A DNA stretch of 64,000 nt from CAWINY01 sp963837635 (GTDB taxonomy: Bacteria; Acidobacteriota; Terriglobia; Terriglobales; Acidobacteriaceae), in contig CAWINY010000007.1 of the NCBI GenBank assembly GCA_963837635.1, forward strand, positions 682,001 through 746,000, given 5' to 3'. Below are positions 1 to 7,849 of this stretch, piece by piece. Below the pieces are notes generated by a model that searched no databases, was not told the origin of the DNA, and saw only the letters and a program-made list of their open reading frames with translations. Position 1 is the stretch's first letter. Every line of letters starts with the position of its first letter. The position numbers and the translations under genes are program-made.

Positions 1-1336
1 TGACGAGCGCGCCATTCGGGAAGGATGCCGCGAGGCCGCGCAAGCCATGGGGTTCACCGCCTTCATGGCCGAAAACGCGGAGCAGGCCTACAAGGTGCTC
101 GATTCCCAGGGTATCGATGCCGTGCTGCTGGATCTCAAAACTCCCGGGGCGGCGGGTCTGGAGGCGCTGCGCCTGATTCGGAACCGGCGTCCGGAAGCAA
201 TCGTAATCGTGATGACCGGATACGCCACGGTCCAGTCCGCCGTGCAATCGATGAAATTCGGCGCCTACGACTATCTCACCAAACCGTTCAGCCTGGAAGA
301 ACTCCGTTCCGTGCTCAGCCGGGTGGCGGAAGAGGTGAGGACCGCGGCCGAGAAACGCCTGCTGCGCGAGAAAATGCGGGGGCGTCAGGGCTTCGGTCCC
401 ATCATCGGCCACTCCCCGGAAATGGAGCGGCTGTATCGCATCATGGCCAAGGCGGCGCAGAGTACACATCCGGTGCTGATTCTGGGCGAGAGCGGCACGG
501 GGAAAGAATTGGTGGCGCAGGCCATCCACTTCTCGGGACCGTTTCGGGACAAGACGTTCATCCCGGTGGATTGCGGATCTCTGGTGCCATCCCTGATCGA
601 GAGTGAGCTATTCGGTCACGTGCGGGGCGCCTTCACCGGCGCTGTGCGCTCCAAAGACGGCCTGTTGACGGCGGCCGAAGGCGGTACGGTGTTTCTGGAT
701 GAAGTAGGCGAACTCTCGCTTGATCTGCAGTCCAAGCTGCTGCGCGCCATCCAGGAGCATGAGATCCGGCCGGTCGGGAGCACCAAGCGGGTGGCGATCC
801 ATGTGCGCATTTTGGCGGCTACGAATCACGACCTGGAGAATGCGGTGGCCGAAGGCAAGTTCCGGCGGGACCTGTATTTCCGCCTGAACGTGCTCACCCT
901 GCGCTTGCCCGCGTTGCGCCAGCGGAAGCTGGATATTTTCGCGCTGGTGGCCCACTTTATGGATCGCCTGAATCGGGGTATGGCGGAGCCGCGCAGCCTC
1001 AGCGAGGAGGCCCTGAAGGCCCTGACCACCTACGACTGGCCGGGGAATGTGCGCGAGCTGGAGAACTGCCTGGAACGGGCTTGCACCCTGAGTTCCGGGC
1101 CACTGCTGCACGTGTCGGATCTGTCCACGCCGGTGCAGGATGCCTATCATCACGGCGTGACGGTTGTGCCAGCTGGGGCGGCACGCGTGGTCCCGATCGC
1201 CGACTTGGAGAGGCAGGCCATCGTTTCCGCCATCGAGCAGTTACACGGGGACAAGCTGCTGGCTGCCCGCTTGCTGGGAATCGGGAAAACCACGCTCTAT
1301 CGCAAGCTGAAGGAATACGGCATTTCCCATGACTGA
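1..1336 (+). CDS. NtrC-family sigma-54-dependent response regulator (5' partial)
   Basis: Two-component response regulator that activates sigma-54 promoters. The frame is open from base 2, so the gene starts before the window and the ATG at 47 is internal: residues DERAIREG upstream of it fit the start of a receiver domain. Order: receiver (phospho-acceptor in LLDLKTPG, then KPFSLEEL), AAA+ domain with Walker A GESGTGKE, the sigma-54 contact motif GAFTGA, Walker B TVFLDEVGEL, and a C-terminal Fis-type HTH (AARLLGIGKTTLYRKLKEYG). All catalytic motifs are intact. The cognate kinase is not in the window. The next gene, 123 bases downstream, is a degenerate signalling protein and may act with it. 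Confidence 0.95.
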   Translation, partial: DERAIREGCREAAQAMGFTAFMAENAEQAYKVLDSQGIDAVLLDLKTPGAAGLEALRLIRNRRPEAIVIVMTGYATVQSAVQSMKFGAYDYLTKPFSLEELRSVLSRVAEEVRTAAEKRLLREKMRGRQGFGPIIGHSPEMERLYRIMAKAAQSTHPVLILGESGTGKELVAQAIHFSGPFRDKTFIPVDCGSLVPSLIESELFGHVRGAFTGAVRSKDGLLTAAEGGTVFLDEVGELSLDLQSKLLRAIQEHEIRPVGSTKRVAIHVRILAATNHDLENAVAEGKFRRDLYFRLNVLTLRLPALRQRKLDIFALVAHFMDRLNRGMAEPRSLSEEALKALTTYDWPGNVRELENCLERACTLSSGPLLHVSDLSTPVQDAYHHGVTVVPAGAARVVPIADLERQAIVSAIEQLHGDKLLAARLLGIGKTTLYRKLKEYGISHD

Positions 1337-1459
1337 ACGGGAGCGCGTTCCATACCGGGAAGCCGGGGACGGCGCCCCACGCTCGATATCCTGTAACTCT
1401 TGCTTTTTCAATCACGCCAAAGATGGAAAGATGGCGAGTGAACTGCATAGAAGATCGGT

Positions 1460-1948
1460 ATGATGCTACTTGTAAGTGGTTCCGCATGCAGTCCCGCATG
1501 CCGCTCCCGGCTGGCGCAGGAGACCGGGGAGAAGGTCAACCAGGCGGAGAGCGTGTGGCAGGCACGCTGCATGCTTCGCGAGGGCGGCTATAACCTCATC
1601 GTCATCGACCAGAACCTCATGGAACCCGACCCGCTGGCACTGGATAACATGCTGCAAGAGGTGGGCGGGGCGATTCCCGTGTATGTGAATTTTGCGGTGA
1701 ACAACGTTGACCGCCTGGTGCGCGAGGTTCGCATTGCCTCGCGGCGTGCGCAATATGAACGCCAGGCCGCCATGTGCGCGGCCGCGCAAAGCTTGCGCAA
1801 TGAATTGCGGGATGCGGTGACCGGCATTCTGCTTTCCACCGACTTGGCGCTGGCGGAGAGCGGCCTGCCTGAGACTGCGGCCGTGAAGATCAAAGTCGTG
1901 CGCGATCTCGCCGATGAAATGCGCAAACATCTGGAGATTACTACCTAG
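1460..1948 (+). CDS. Receiver-like / DHp-like signalling protein
   Basis: A 162-residue protein. The first ~80 residues look like a shrunken receiver (NLIVIDQNLMEPDPL resembles the beta3 phospho-acceptor region), and residues ~105-160 (SLRNELRDAVTGILLSTDLA onward) form two amphipathic helices like a histidine-kinase dimerisation (DHp) domain, but the usual H-E motif is replaced by RNEL. No ATPase domain follows. By inference it could be a phosphotransfer or anti-kinase accessory to the preceding sigma-54 regulator. Start ATG 1460 has only a weak ribosome site, and a second ATG follows at 1463. The family was not recognised with certainty. Confidence 0.6.
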   Translation: MMLLVSGSACSPACRSRLAQETGEKVNQAESVWQARCMLREGGYNLIVIDQNLMEPDPLALDNMLQEVGGAIPVYVNFAVNNVDRLVREVRIASRRAQYERQAAMCAAAQSLRNELRDAVTGILLSTDLALAESGLPETAAVKIKVVRDLADEMRKHLEITT

Positions 1949-1963
1949 GGAAGCCTCCCACCT

Positions 1964-2162
1964 GGCAGTCAGCCATCAGCCATCAGCCGTCAGCCATCAG
2001 TCATCAGTCATCAGAGTATCGGCTAGTTGCAGGGCGCAGGATGCGCCCCCAGGCCAAAATCCAGGGATTCGCCAAGGCCAAGAGCCAAACACGCTTTGGC
2101 TAAGAGCTAGATCTGCCAATGACTGATGGCTGATGGCTGACGGCTGATGGCTGACGGCTGCG
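1964..2162. repeat. CATCAGC-type heptamer runs in inverted arrangement
   Basis: Runs of CAGCCATCAGC/CAGTCATCAG at 1968-2012 face runs of the complement (GACTGATGGCTGATGG) at 2119-2160, so the transcript could form a long imperfect stem around an ~100-base loop. No gene is visible in the 1949-2280 gap. The unit has no spacers, so it is not CRISPR. It is an intergenic repeat of unknown role. Confidence 0.6.
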
Positions 2163-2280
2163 AGCTAAGTAGCCTTACAACAGCTTGGCCTCCAATTAGT
2201 TGCAGGGGTAGGCAGCCAACCCGAGTTGTTCGTCTGTAATCCAACGAACCATTCGGCCGGAAGGGGCCGCGGTTGGAACG

Positions 2281-3081
2281 ATGTCCACATCTGCAGAATC
2301 AGTACGGGCTGAGACAAACACGAAAACCATTGACCGGGAGCACTTGTCACGCCAAATTGACGAGTTGGGCGAGTGGTTCCACAACCTGGACCTCTACGGA
2401 GTGGCGACCGCCCCGAACCACTTCCTGGGCGATTTCCCGCGAATTAAATGGAAGCACATTGCGCCCGCGATCCCGCGGGATCTAAGCGGAGCCAGCGTGC
2501 TGGATATCGGCTGCAACGCCGGCTTCTACTCGATTGAGTTGAAGCGGCGGAACGCCGCCCGGGTAGTCGGGGTGGACATTGACGACCGCTACCTGAGTCA
2601 GGCGAGGTTTGCCGCCGAGACGCTAGGGCTGGAGATCGAATTCCAGAAGCTCTCGGTCTATGACGTGGACAGCATTCCGGGCCAGTTCGACTACGTGTTG
2701 TTCCTCGGCGTGTTCTATCACCTGCGATATCCGCTCTACGCGCTCGACAAGGTGATCAAGAAGATCGGGGGCAAGCTGGTGTTCCAGAGCATGGTCCGCG
2801 GGTCGGAGGAGGTTTGCGACTGGGACCGGGACTATCACTTTTGGAACAAGCAGATTTTTGAACATCCGCAGTTCCCGCGGATGTTCTTCATTGAGCACAG
2901 TTACGCCAATGACCCGACGAACTGGTGGATTCCCAACCGGGCGGCGGCGGAGGCGATGTTGCGCTCGTCCGGGCTGGAGATTGTGGCCCATCCGGAAGCG
3001 GAAACCTGGGTCTGTGTACCCCAAAGCGTGATGCGCGATGGGCAGTACATCCTGGATTTGGAACTGGCGGGCACGCTGTAG
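2281..3081 (+). CDS. SAM-dependent methyltransferase (CmoB/DUF1698-like), glycan cassette
   Basis: A class I methyltransferase of 266 residues. Motif I is VLDIGCNAGFYS at residues ~75-86, followed by the acidic end of beta2 (VVGVDIDDRY) and FLGVFYHLRYPLYALD typical of the CmoB/DUF1698 branch. It heads the plus-strand glycan cassette, 166 bases ahead of a glycosidase. From memory, methyltransferases of this type occur in conserved cassettes with glycosyltransferases and a B12-type radical SAM protein, so the substrate is probably a sugar or glycolipid rather than tRNA. ATG 2281 is the best start but has no strong ribosome site. Confidence 0.8.
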   Translation: MSTSAESVRAETNTKTIDREHLSRQIDELGEWFHNLDLYGVATAPNHFLGDFPRIKWKHIAPAIPRDLSGASVLDIGCNAGFYSIELKRRNAARVVGVDIDDRYLSQARFAAETLGLEIEFQKLSVYDVDSIPGQFDYVLFLGVFYHLRYPLYALDKVIKKIGGKLVFQSMVRGSEEVCDWDRDYHFWNKQIFEHPQFPRMFFIEHSYANDPTNWWIPNRAAAEAMLRSSGLEIVAHPEAETWVCVPQSVMRDGQYILDLELAGTL

Positions 3082-3094
3082 CGGAGTGCATGAC

Positions 3095-3240
3095 TCGGAA
3101 AACCTTACCGCGGATTACACGGATGAAGACGGATATAACTCAAATTTATCCATTGGAAAAGAATCGTGAAAAATCCGTTTCGTCCGCGCAGATCTCGGCA
3201 AGTAGTTCCAGTCGGGGTCCTGAATTCGTGACGCGATAAG
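3095..3240. repeat. Dispersed 'CCGCGGATTACACGGATG' intergenic repeat
   Basis: The gap between the methyltransferase and glycosidase genes holds ACCGCGGATTACACGGATG (3108-3126) followed by degenerate partners. A related sequence in reverse orientation lies at 27254-27292 (CCACGCAGATCCG ... ATCCGCGGTAGG). No coding potential is visible. The ribosome site of the next gene (AAGGAGAAGC then ATG) lies at the end of the gap. Confidence 0.4.
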
Positions 3241-3247
3241 GAGAAGC

Positions 3248-4216
3248 ATGGTTGAAGCGGTGATGCTGTGGAACGAGCCGAACAATCTTTCGCATTGGGA
3301 CTTCAAAAGCGATCCCGATTGGAAGAGGTTCGCCGACATGGCCATCGCGGGCGCGCAAACCGTGCGCCGGGTGAACCCTGCGCTCAAGGTCGTGTTGGGC
3401 GGGATCTCGCCGATCGATCCCAATTTCATTCAGCTCATGGGCTCGCACGGCGTCCTGGACGCGGTCGATGTGGTCGCCCTGCATGGCTTCCCGCTGGACT
3501 GGAACCACTGGAACATCCATGAGTGGCCGAACAAGATCGAGGAGATCCGGGCGGTGACGGGAAAGCCGATCTGGGTGTCGGAAGCGGGCGCATCTTCCTT
3601 TGGCGCCGAAGAGGTGCAGCTATTCGGAATCGAGAAGACGGCTGAATTGCTGCTTCCTCTGGTGGAGCGCGTGCACTGGTATAGCTTGTTTGATTTGCCT
3701 GCAACTTGGACCGCCACCACCCGCCATAGAGAATCGGAAGGCAGCGCGTATTACCGCCACTATTACATGGGTCTGCTGCGCGAGGACGGTTCGCCCAAAA
3801 TGGCAGCAGGGCGGTTTCCCAAAGGACTCGGCATCTGCCAGTGGTTCCATTACGAAGATCATCGGCTTGAGACCGCTGTGCGTTGGCTGCGCCAGCTCGG
3901 GGTGAAGTACCTGCGCACGGGAGTGAGCTGGGCTGATTCGTTCCGTCCCAACGCGCAGGAGTGGTTTGACCGCCAGATGAACGCCGTTGCCGAGTTCACC
4001 ACCACCATGACCCTGTGTTTCACGCCCGAGCACCTGGGCCTGTGGCCACACTACTCCGCGCCGCCCAAGCGAGTGGACGACTTCTGCGAGTTCACGGAAT
4101 GGGCGGTGCGGCGGTACGTGCCGATCACCGCAGCCAGGGAAAAACCGGAGCTATCACCCCAAAACAGAGGCGGTTTCGCACTGGTGGGCGACTCCAGCGT
4201 GGGGGCGCAAGAATGA
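3248..4216 (+). CDS. Glycoside hydrolase of the (beta/alpha)8 clan GH-A type, apparently permuted
   Basis: A 322-residue beta-xylosidase-like protein. The acid/base motif WNEPNN sits at residues ~8-13, immediately after the start, and the presumed nucleophile is in WVSEAGAS (~110-118). In clan GH-A the NEP motif ends strand beta4, so strands 1-3 should precede it. Instead the C-terminal third (LGVKYLRTGVSWAD, TLCFTPEHLG, FTEWAVRRYV) reads like strands 1-3, as if the barrel were circularly permuted. The start is supported by AAGGAGAAGC before ATG 3248. No signal peptide, so it is cytoplasmic. It ends in an ATGA overlap with the epimerase, so translation is probably coupled. Substrate unknown. 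Confidence 0.7.
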   Translation: MVEAVMLWNEPNNLSHWDFKSDPDWKRFADMAIAGAQTVRRVNPALKVVLGGISPIDPNFIQLMGSHGVLDAVDVVALHGFPLDWNHWNIHEWPNKIEEIRAVTGKPIWVSEAGASSFGAEEVQLFGIEKTAELLLPLVERVHWYSLFDLPATWTATTRHRESEGSAYYRHYYMGLLREDGSPKMAAGRFPKGLGICQWFHYEDHRLETAVRWLRQLGVKYLRTGVSWADSFRPNAQEWFDRQMNAVAEFTTTMTLCFTPEHLGLWPHYSAPPKRVDDFCEFTEWAVRRYVPITAAREKPELSPQNRGGFALVGDSSVGAQE

Positions 4217-5337
4217 GCCAGAAGAGCAAGATCCTGGTAACCGGCGGCGCCGGATTTGTGGGCTCCCATATGGTGGACGCGCTGCTCGGTCGCGGTTACG
4301 AGGTACGCGTATTGGACAGCCTGAGCGCTCAGGTGCATCCGGATGGCAGGCCAGCTTACATGGCAAGAGACGTCGAATGGGTGCAGGGTGATATTCGCGA
4401 CCTGGAGGCGGTGCGCGCGGCGATCCGGGGTGTCGTCGCGATCTATCACCTGGCGGCGGCGGTGGGAGTGGGTCAGTCCATGTACGAGATCAGCCACTAT
4501 ATGGGTACCAACACCCAGGGCACGGCGGTGCTGCTGCAAGCCCTGCTGGAGGCGAAGATCCCAATTCGGAAGCTGATCGTGGCCTCGTCGATGTCGATTT
4601 ACGGGGAAGGAAAATACCTCTGTTCCGAATGTGGAGAAATAGCTCCCGCGCCACGCAGCAACCCACAACTCAAGAACAAAGTTTGGGAATGCCGGTGCCC
4701 GCAATGCACACGAGTGCTGACTCCGGTAGCAACCGACGAGGCCAAACCGCTGCAGGCCACCTCGATCTATGCCCTGTCCAAGAGGGACCAGGAAGAGATG
4801 TGTCTGCTGTTCGGACGTACTTTCGGCCTGCCGGTGGTGGCGATGCGCTACTTCAATATCTACGGTACGCGGCAGGCGCTCTCCAATCCTTACACGGGAG
4901 TGGCCGCCATCTTTGCCGCGCGCCTGCTGAACGGGCGCGCGCCGCTGGTGTTTGAAGACGGGTGGCAGATGCGTGATTTCGTCAGCGTGCAAGACGTGGT
5001 CCAGGCGAATCTGCTGGCCTTGGAGCGTCCGGAGGCGGACGGGATGGCGTTGAACATTGGCTCCGGTGAGCCGGTCTCGATCTGTACTGTAGCAGAGTTG
5101 TTGGCGCAAGCCCTGGGTGTACGGATACCGGCTGAGATCACGGGCAAGTACCGCGCGGGCGATATACGGCACTGCTTTGCCGACATCTCTCTCGCCGCGC
5201 AGACCCTGGGCTATAAGCCGCAGGTCAAGTTCCCGGAAGGAATCGGAGCACTGGTGGAATGGCTGCGCTCGCAGCGCGCCGAAGATCACACCGCAGAAGC
5301 GGTGCAGCAACTGAGCATCTATGGCTTGGCGGCATGA
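4213..5337 (+). CDS. NAD-dependent nucleotide-sugar epimerase/dehydratase with zinc-ribbon insert
   Basis: An extended short-chain dehydrogenase of 374 residues. It has the NAD-binding GGAGFVGS near the N-terminus, catalytic SSMSIYGEG and YALSKRDQE (YxxxK), and RYFNIYGTRQ. Between the catalytic Ser loop and the YxxxK lies an insert with CSECGE and, ~20 residues on, CRCPQC: two Cys pairs likely to bind zinc. Such an insert is known in some dTDP-rhamnose 4-epimerase-like members. Start ATG 4213 overlaps the stop of the glycosidase (ATGA). It interconverts a nucleotide-linked sugar for the transferases downstream; the exact sugar is not deducible. Confidence 0.85.
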   Translation: MSQKSKILVTGGAGFVGSHMVDALLGRGYEVRVLDSLSAQVHPDGRPAYMARDVEWVQGDIRDLEAVRAAIRGVVAIYHLAAAVGVGQSMYEISHYMGTNTQGTAVLLQALLEAKIPIRKLIVASSMSIYGEGKYLCSECGEIAPAPRSNPQLKNKVWECRCPQCTRVLTPVATDEAKPLQATSIYALSKRDQEEMCLLFGRTFGLPVVAMRYFNIYGTRQALSNPYTGVAAIFAARLLNGRAPLVFEDGWQMRDFVSVQDVVQANLLALERPEADGMALNIGSGEPVSICTVAELLAQALGVRIPAEITGKYRAGDIRHCFADISLAAQTLGYKPQVKFPEGIGALVEWLRSQRAEDHTAEAVQQLSIYGLAA

Positions 5338-5343
5338 GGCTTG

Positions 5344-5371
5344 TAGCGCCGGCGTCTCGCCGGCGGGTCCC
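5344..5371. repeat. GC-rich dispersed palindromic repeat, copy 1
   Basis: TAGCGCCGGCGTCTCGCCGG followed by CGGGTCCC. The same unit recurs at 11140, inverted at 11196, at 15921 and, in variant form, at 23848. It sits between two genes of the glycan cassette and has internal dyad symmetry (GCCGGCG..CGCCGGC). Confidence 0.75.
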
Positions 5372-5382
5372 GGGTCACGGGT

Positions 5383-5425
5383 GGGTGCCCCACATCTGCC
5401 CGGTTTTGGCAGATGTGGGGCACCC
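5383..5425. repeat. 18-bp perfect inverted repeat (hairpin)
   Basis: GGGTGCCCCACATCTGCC (5383-5400) and its exact complement (5408-5425) flank a 7-base loop CGGTTTT. It lies between two epimerase genes of one operon and has no following T-run, so it is more likely a mobile palindromic repeat or an RNA-processing/attenuation hairpin than a rho-independent terminator. Confidence 0.7.
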
Positions 5426-5453
5426 AATGCGAAGTGAAGAGAGTATACGCACG

Positions 5454-6560
5454 ATGAAAAAACAGGATCGCTTCCGCTCCGTGCTGATATTTGGCGGAGC
5501 CGGTTTCATCGGCTCGAATTGGGCGCACCGGCTGCTGGAGACCACGGACGCGAAAGTGCATATCTTTGACAATCTTTCCCGCCCGGGAGTGCGACACAAC
5601 CTGAAATCACTTCAGCTTGCAGCCGGGATATCAGGGCGGCTAAAGATCACGATCGGCGACGTGCGCGATGCCGCGCTGGTAGAGCGCGCCACCCGTCATG
5701 CGACCGAGATCTACAGCTTTGCTGCCCAGGTTGCGGTAACCACCTCGTTGCGCGATCCGCGCCACGATTTCGAGGTAAACCTTGGCGGCACATTCAATGT
5801 CCTGGAGGGTGCGCGCAACAATGGCCGCGCTCCGTTCCTGCTGTTCACCTCGACCAACAAGGTCTACGGCGACATGAGCCGGCACGAGCTCCGCAGGAAG
5901 GCCAAGCGCTATGAATACGCCGACCGCACCGGCATCTCCGAAGCCCAGCCGCTCGACTTCCACTCGCCTTACGGCTGCTCGAAGGGCGCAGCCGACCAAT
6001 ATGTGCGCGATTACGCCCGCATGTTTGGGATTCCCACGGTAGTGTTCCGCATGTCGTGCATCGCGGGGCCGCGGCAGTTCGGCAATGAGGACCAGGGCTG
6101 GGTGGCGCATTTCCTGTATTCAGCGCTGGCCGGCATGCCGCTCAGGATCTATGGCGATGGCCGCCAGGTGCGCGACGTGCTGTGCGTTCACGATCTGCTG
6201 CGCGCCTTCGAGGCGGCGCGCGAGCGCCAATCCATTACCGCCGGACAGATTTACAACCTTGGCGGAGGACCGGACAATACGACGTCGCTGCTCGAACTGA
6301 TCGAGCAGATTGAGGATCTCACCGGACGCCGTGTGCAGTACGACGCGGACCGTCGCCGTCCCGGAGACCAGTCTATTTATGTAACCGACTTCAGCAAGTT
6401 TCAGCGCGATACCGGTTGGCGCCCTAACTATTCGGTCCGCGAGACGGTGGGCGAGATTTACCGCTGGTGGCGCGCGAACCGGGAACTCATCGCGCCCGCG
6501 GCGGCGCCGGCGCGGCTGTCGCCTGCTGCCCTTCATGAGTTGAACGAGGCGGTGGCATGA
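5454..6560 (+). CDS. NAD-dependent epimerase, CDP-paratose 2-epimerase-like
   Basis: A 368-residue extended SDR. It has GGAGFIGS at residues ~14-21, FAAQVAVTTSLRDP, the catalytic STNKVYGD and SPYGCSKGAADQYV (YxxxK), and RMSCIAGPRQFG. This pattern, including the asparagine-rich Rossmann end VHIFDNLSRPG, resembles CDP-tyvelose/paratose 2-epimerases. ATG 5454 was chosen because it directly precedes the Rossmann strand; an in-frame ATG at 5430 is possible. The stop overlaps the next gene by ATGA. It supplies a sugar nucleotide to the cassette. Confidence 0.85.
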   Translation: MKKQDRFRSVLIFGGAGFIGSNWAHRLLETTDAKVHIFDNLSRPGVRHNLKSLQLAAGISGRLKITIGDVRDAALVERATRHATEIYSFAAQVAVTTSLRDPRHDFEVNLGGTFNVLEGARNNGRAPFLLFTSTNKVYGDMSRHELRRKAKRYEYADRTGISEAQPLDFHSPYGCSKGAADQYVRDYARMFGIPTVVFRMSCIAGPRQFGNEDQGWVAHFLYSALAGMPLRIYGDGRQVRDVLCVHDLLRAFEAARERQSITAGQIYNLGGGPDNTTSLLELIEQIEDLTGRRVQYDADRRRPGDQSIYVTDFSKFQRDTGWRPNYSVRETVGEIYRWWRANRELIAPAAAPARLSPAALHELNEAVA

Positions 6561-7849
6561 AATTTGCCTTGGTCAACCCGCATTGGGATTTCCACGGCTC
6601 CACGTACTTCGGCTGCCACGAGCCCCACTATCCCCTGGAACTGCTGTTCGCCTTCGACAAGGTGCTCGAAAACGGCCACGAGGCCCTACTGCTGGATGCG
6701 CGGAACGACGCGCTCACGATGGATGAAGTTCGTGTCCGGTTGCGCGAATTTGTGCCGGATTTCCTGGTGATTCCCACCGCGCCATCGTATCTTTTCTGGC
6801 GCTGCCCGCCGCCGGAGCTTCGCGTGCCGCGTGAATGGTTTGCGGGGCTGAGCGAAATTGACGCAACCAAGGTGGCGGTCGGGCCGCATTCGTCGGCCAC
6901 GCCCGGGGCCGTGCTGCGCAAGCTGAACATCGATGTGGCCCTGCGTGGCGAATGCGATCTTTCGATTGTGGAGCTTGCCCTTAAACCCTGGGCGCAGATT
7001 GATGGGTGCTGCTATCGAAAAGACGATGGCGCCTTACACATGAGCCCCGCCTTCGCGGCGGTGGACATGCGCACCCTGGGCGCGCTCCAATTTGGCAACT
7101 ACAACGTGGAGCGTCATCGGCACCGGCATCACGTCTTCTGGGGCGAGGGACGCGGCGCCGAGCTGGAGTTTGCGCGTGGCTGTCCTTGGGCCTGCAACTT
7201 CTGCAACAAGACTCTGTTCCGCAACAAGTTTCGCGAGCGCCGCGTGGAGGATGTTCTGACGGAAATCGACCGCCTGACGGCACGCGGGGTCGATTACGTG
7301 TATTTCATCGACGAGATATTTGGCGTCGGCAAGAACGTTCGCCGCCTGCTGGAAGCGATCGCCGAGCGGCAGGTGAATATCGGCTTCCAGACACGCATCG
7401 ACCTGTGGGACGAAGAGAGTCTCGACTTGCTGGGGCGCGCGCATACCATCTCGATCGAGTGCGGAATCGAGTCGATCACCGAAGAAGGACGGGGCGAGCT
7501 GAACAAGAACTGCCGCCTCTCCACCGAGCGGCTCACGGAATTGCTTATCTATGCACGGCAGCGGATTCCGTGGGTGCAGGCGAACCTGATCCTTACCGAG
7601 AAGGACGATAAAGACGAGATTCGGCGCTGGCAGGAGCACCTGAAGGCGCGCGGGGTGTGGGTTAGCGAACCGGTGCCGATGTTTCCCTTCCCCGGCACGC
7701 CGCTCTTTGGCCAGATGTTCGGCGTCCCGGACGACAGGGCGTGGGAGCGCGCTCATCATTACTACACTTCGACCTTCGGCGGGAAAGGCTACAGCGATAT
7801 TCAGGAAACGCAACCGGCGGCGATCGAGGACCTGGAATGCACGCGCTAG
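6557..7849 (+). CDS. B12-binding-domain-type radical SAM protein
   Basis: A 430-residue protein with an N-terminal Rossmann-like region (residues ~1-150) arranged like the cobalamin-binding part of B12 radical SAM enzymes, though a canonical DxHxxG is not visible. The radical SAM core starts with GCPWACNFC (Cys x3 Cys x2 Cys, around residues 208-215), the 4Fe-4S site. Other core features are YFIDEIFG and ISIECGIESI. It overlaps genes on both sides (ATGA upstream, 13 bases downstream), so it belongs to the glycan operon. Expected chemistry is a methyl transfer or radical rearrangement on a sugar or lipid; the exact reaction is unknown. Confidence 0.85.
   Translation: MKFALVNPHWDFHGSTYFGCHEPHYPLELLFAFDKVLENGHEALLLDARNDALTMDEVRVRLREFVPDFLVIPTAPSYLFWRCPPPELRVPREWFAGLSEIDATKVAVGPHSSATPGAVLRKLNIDVALRGECDLSIVELALKPWAQIDGCCYRKDDGALHMSPAFAAVDMRTLGALQFGNYNVERHRHRHHVFWGEGRGAELEFARGCPWACNFCNKTLFRNKFRERRVEDVLTEIDRLTARGVDYVYFIDEIFGVGKNVRRLLEAIAERQVNIGFQTRIDLWDEESLDLLGRAHTISIECGIESITEEGRGELNKNCRLSTERLTELLIYARQRIPWVQANLILTEKDDKDEIRRWQEHLKARGVWVSEPVPMFPFPGTPLFGQMFGVPDDRAWERAHHYYTSTFGGKGYSDIQETQPAAIEDLECTR

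Noticed and set aside
1964..2162. CRISPR-like array of short repeats
   Set aside because: Repeats are 7-11 bases with no spacers and occur in inverted groups; no cas gene is near.
4051..5427. 458-codon open frame antisense to the epimerase
   Set aside because: GC-rich third-position shadow of a well-supported SDR gene; no domain and His/Arg/Gln-rich composition.
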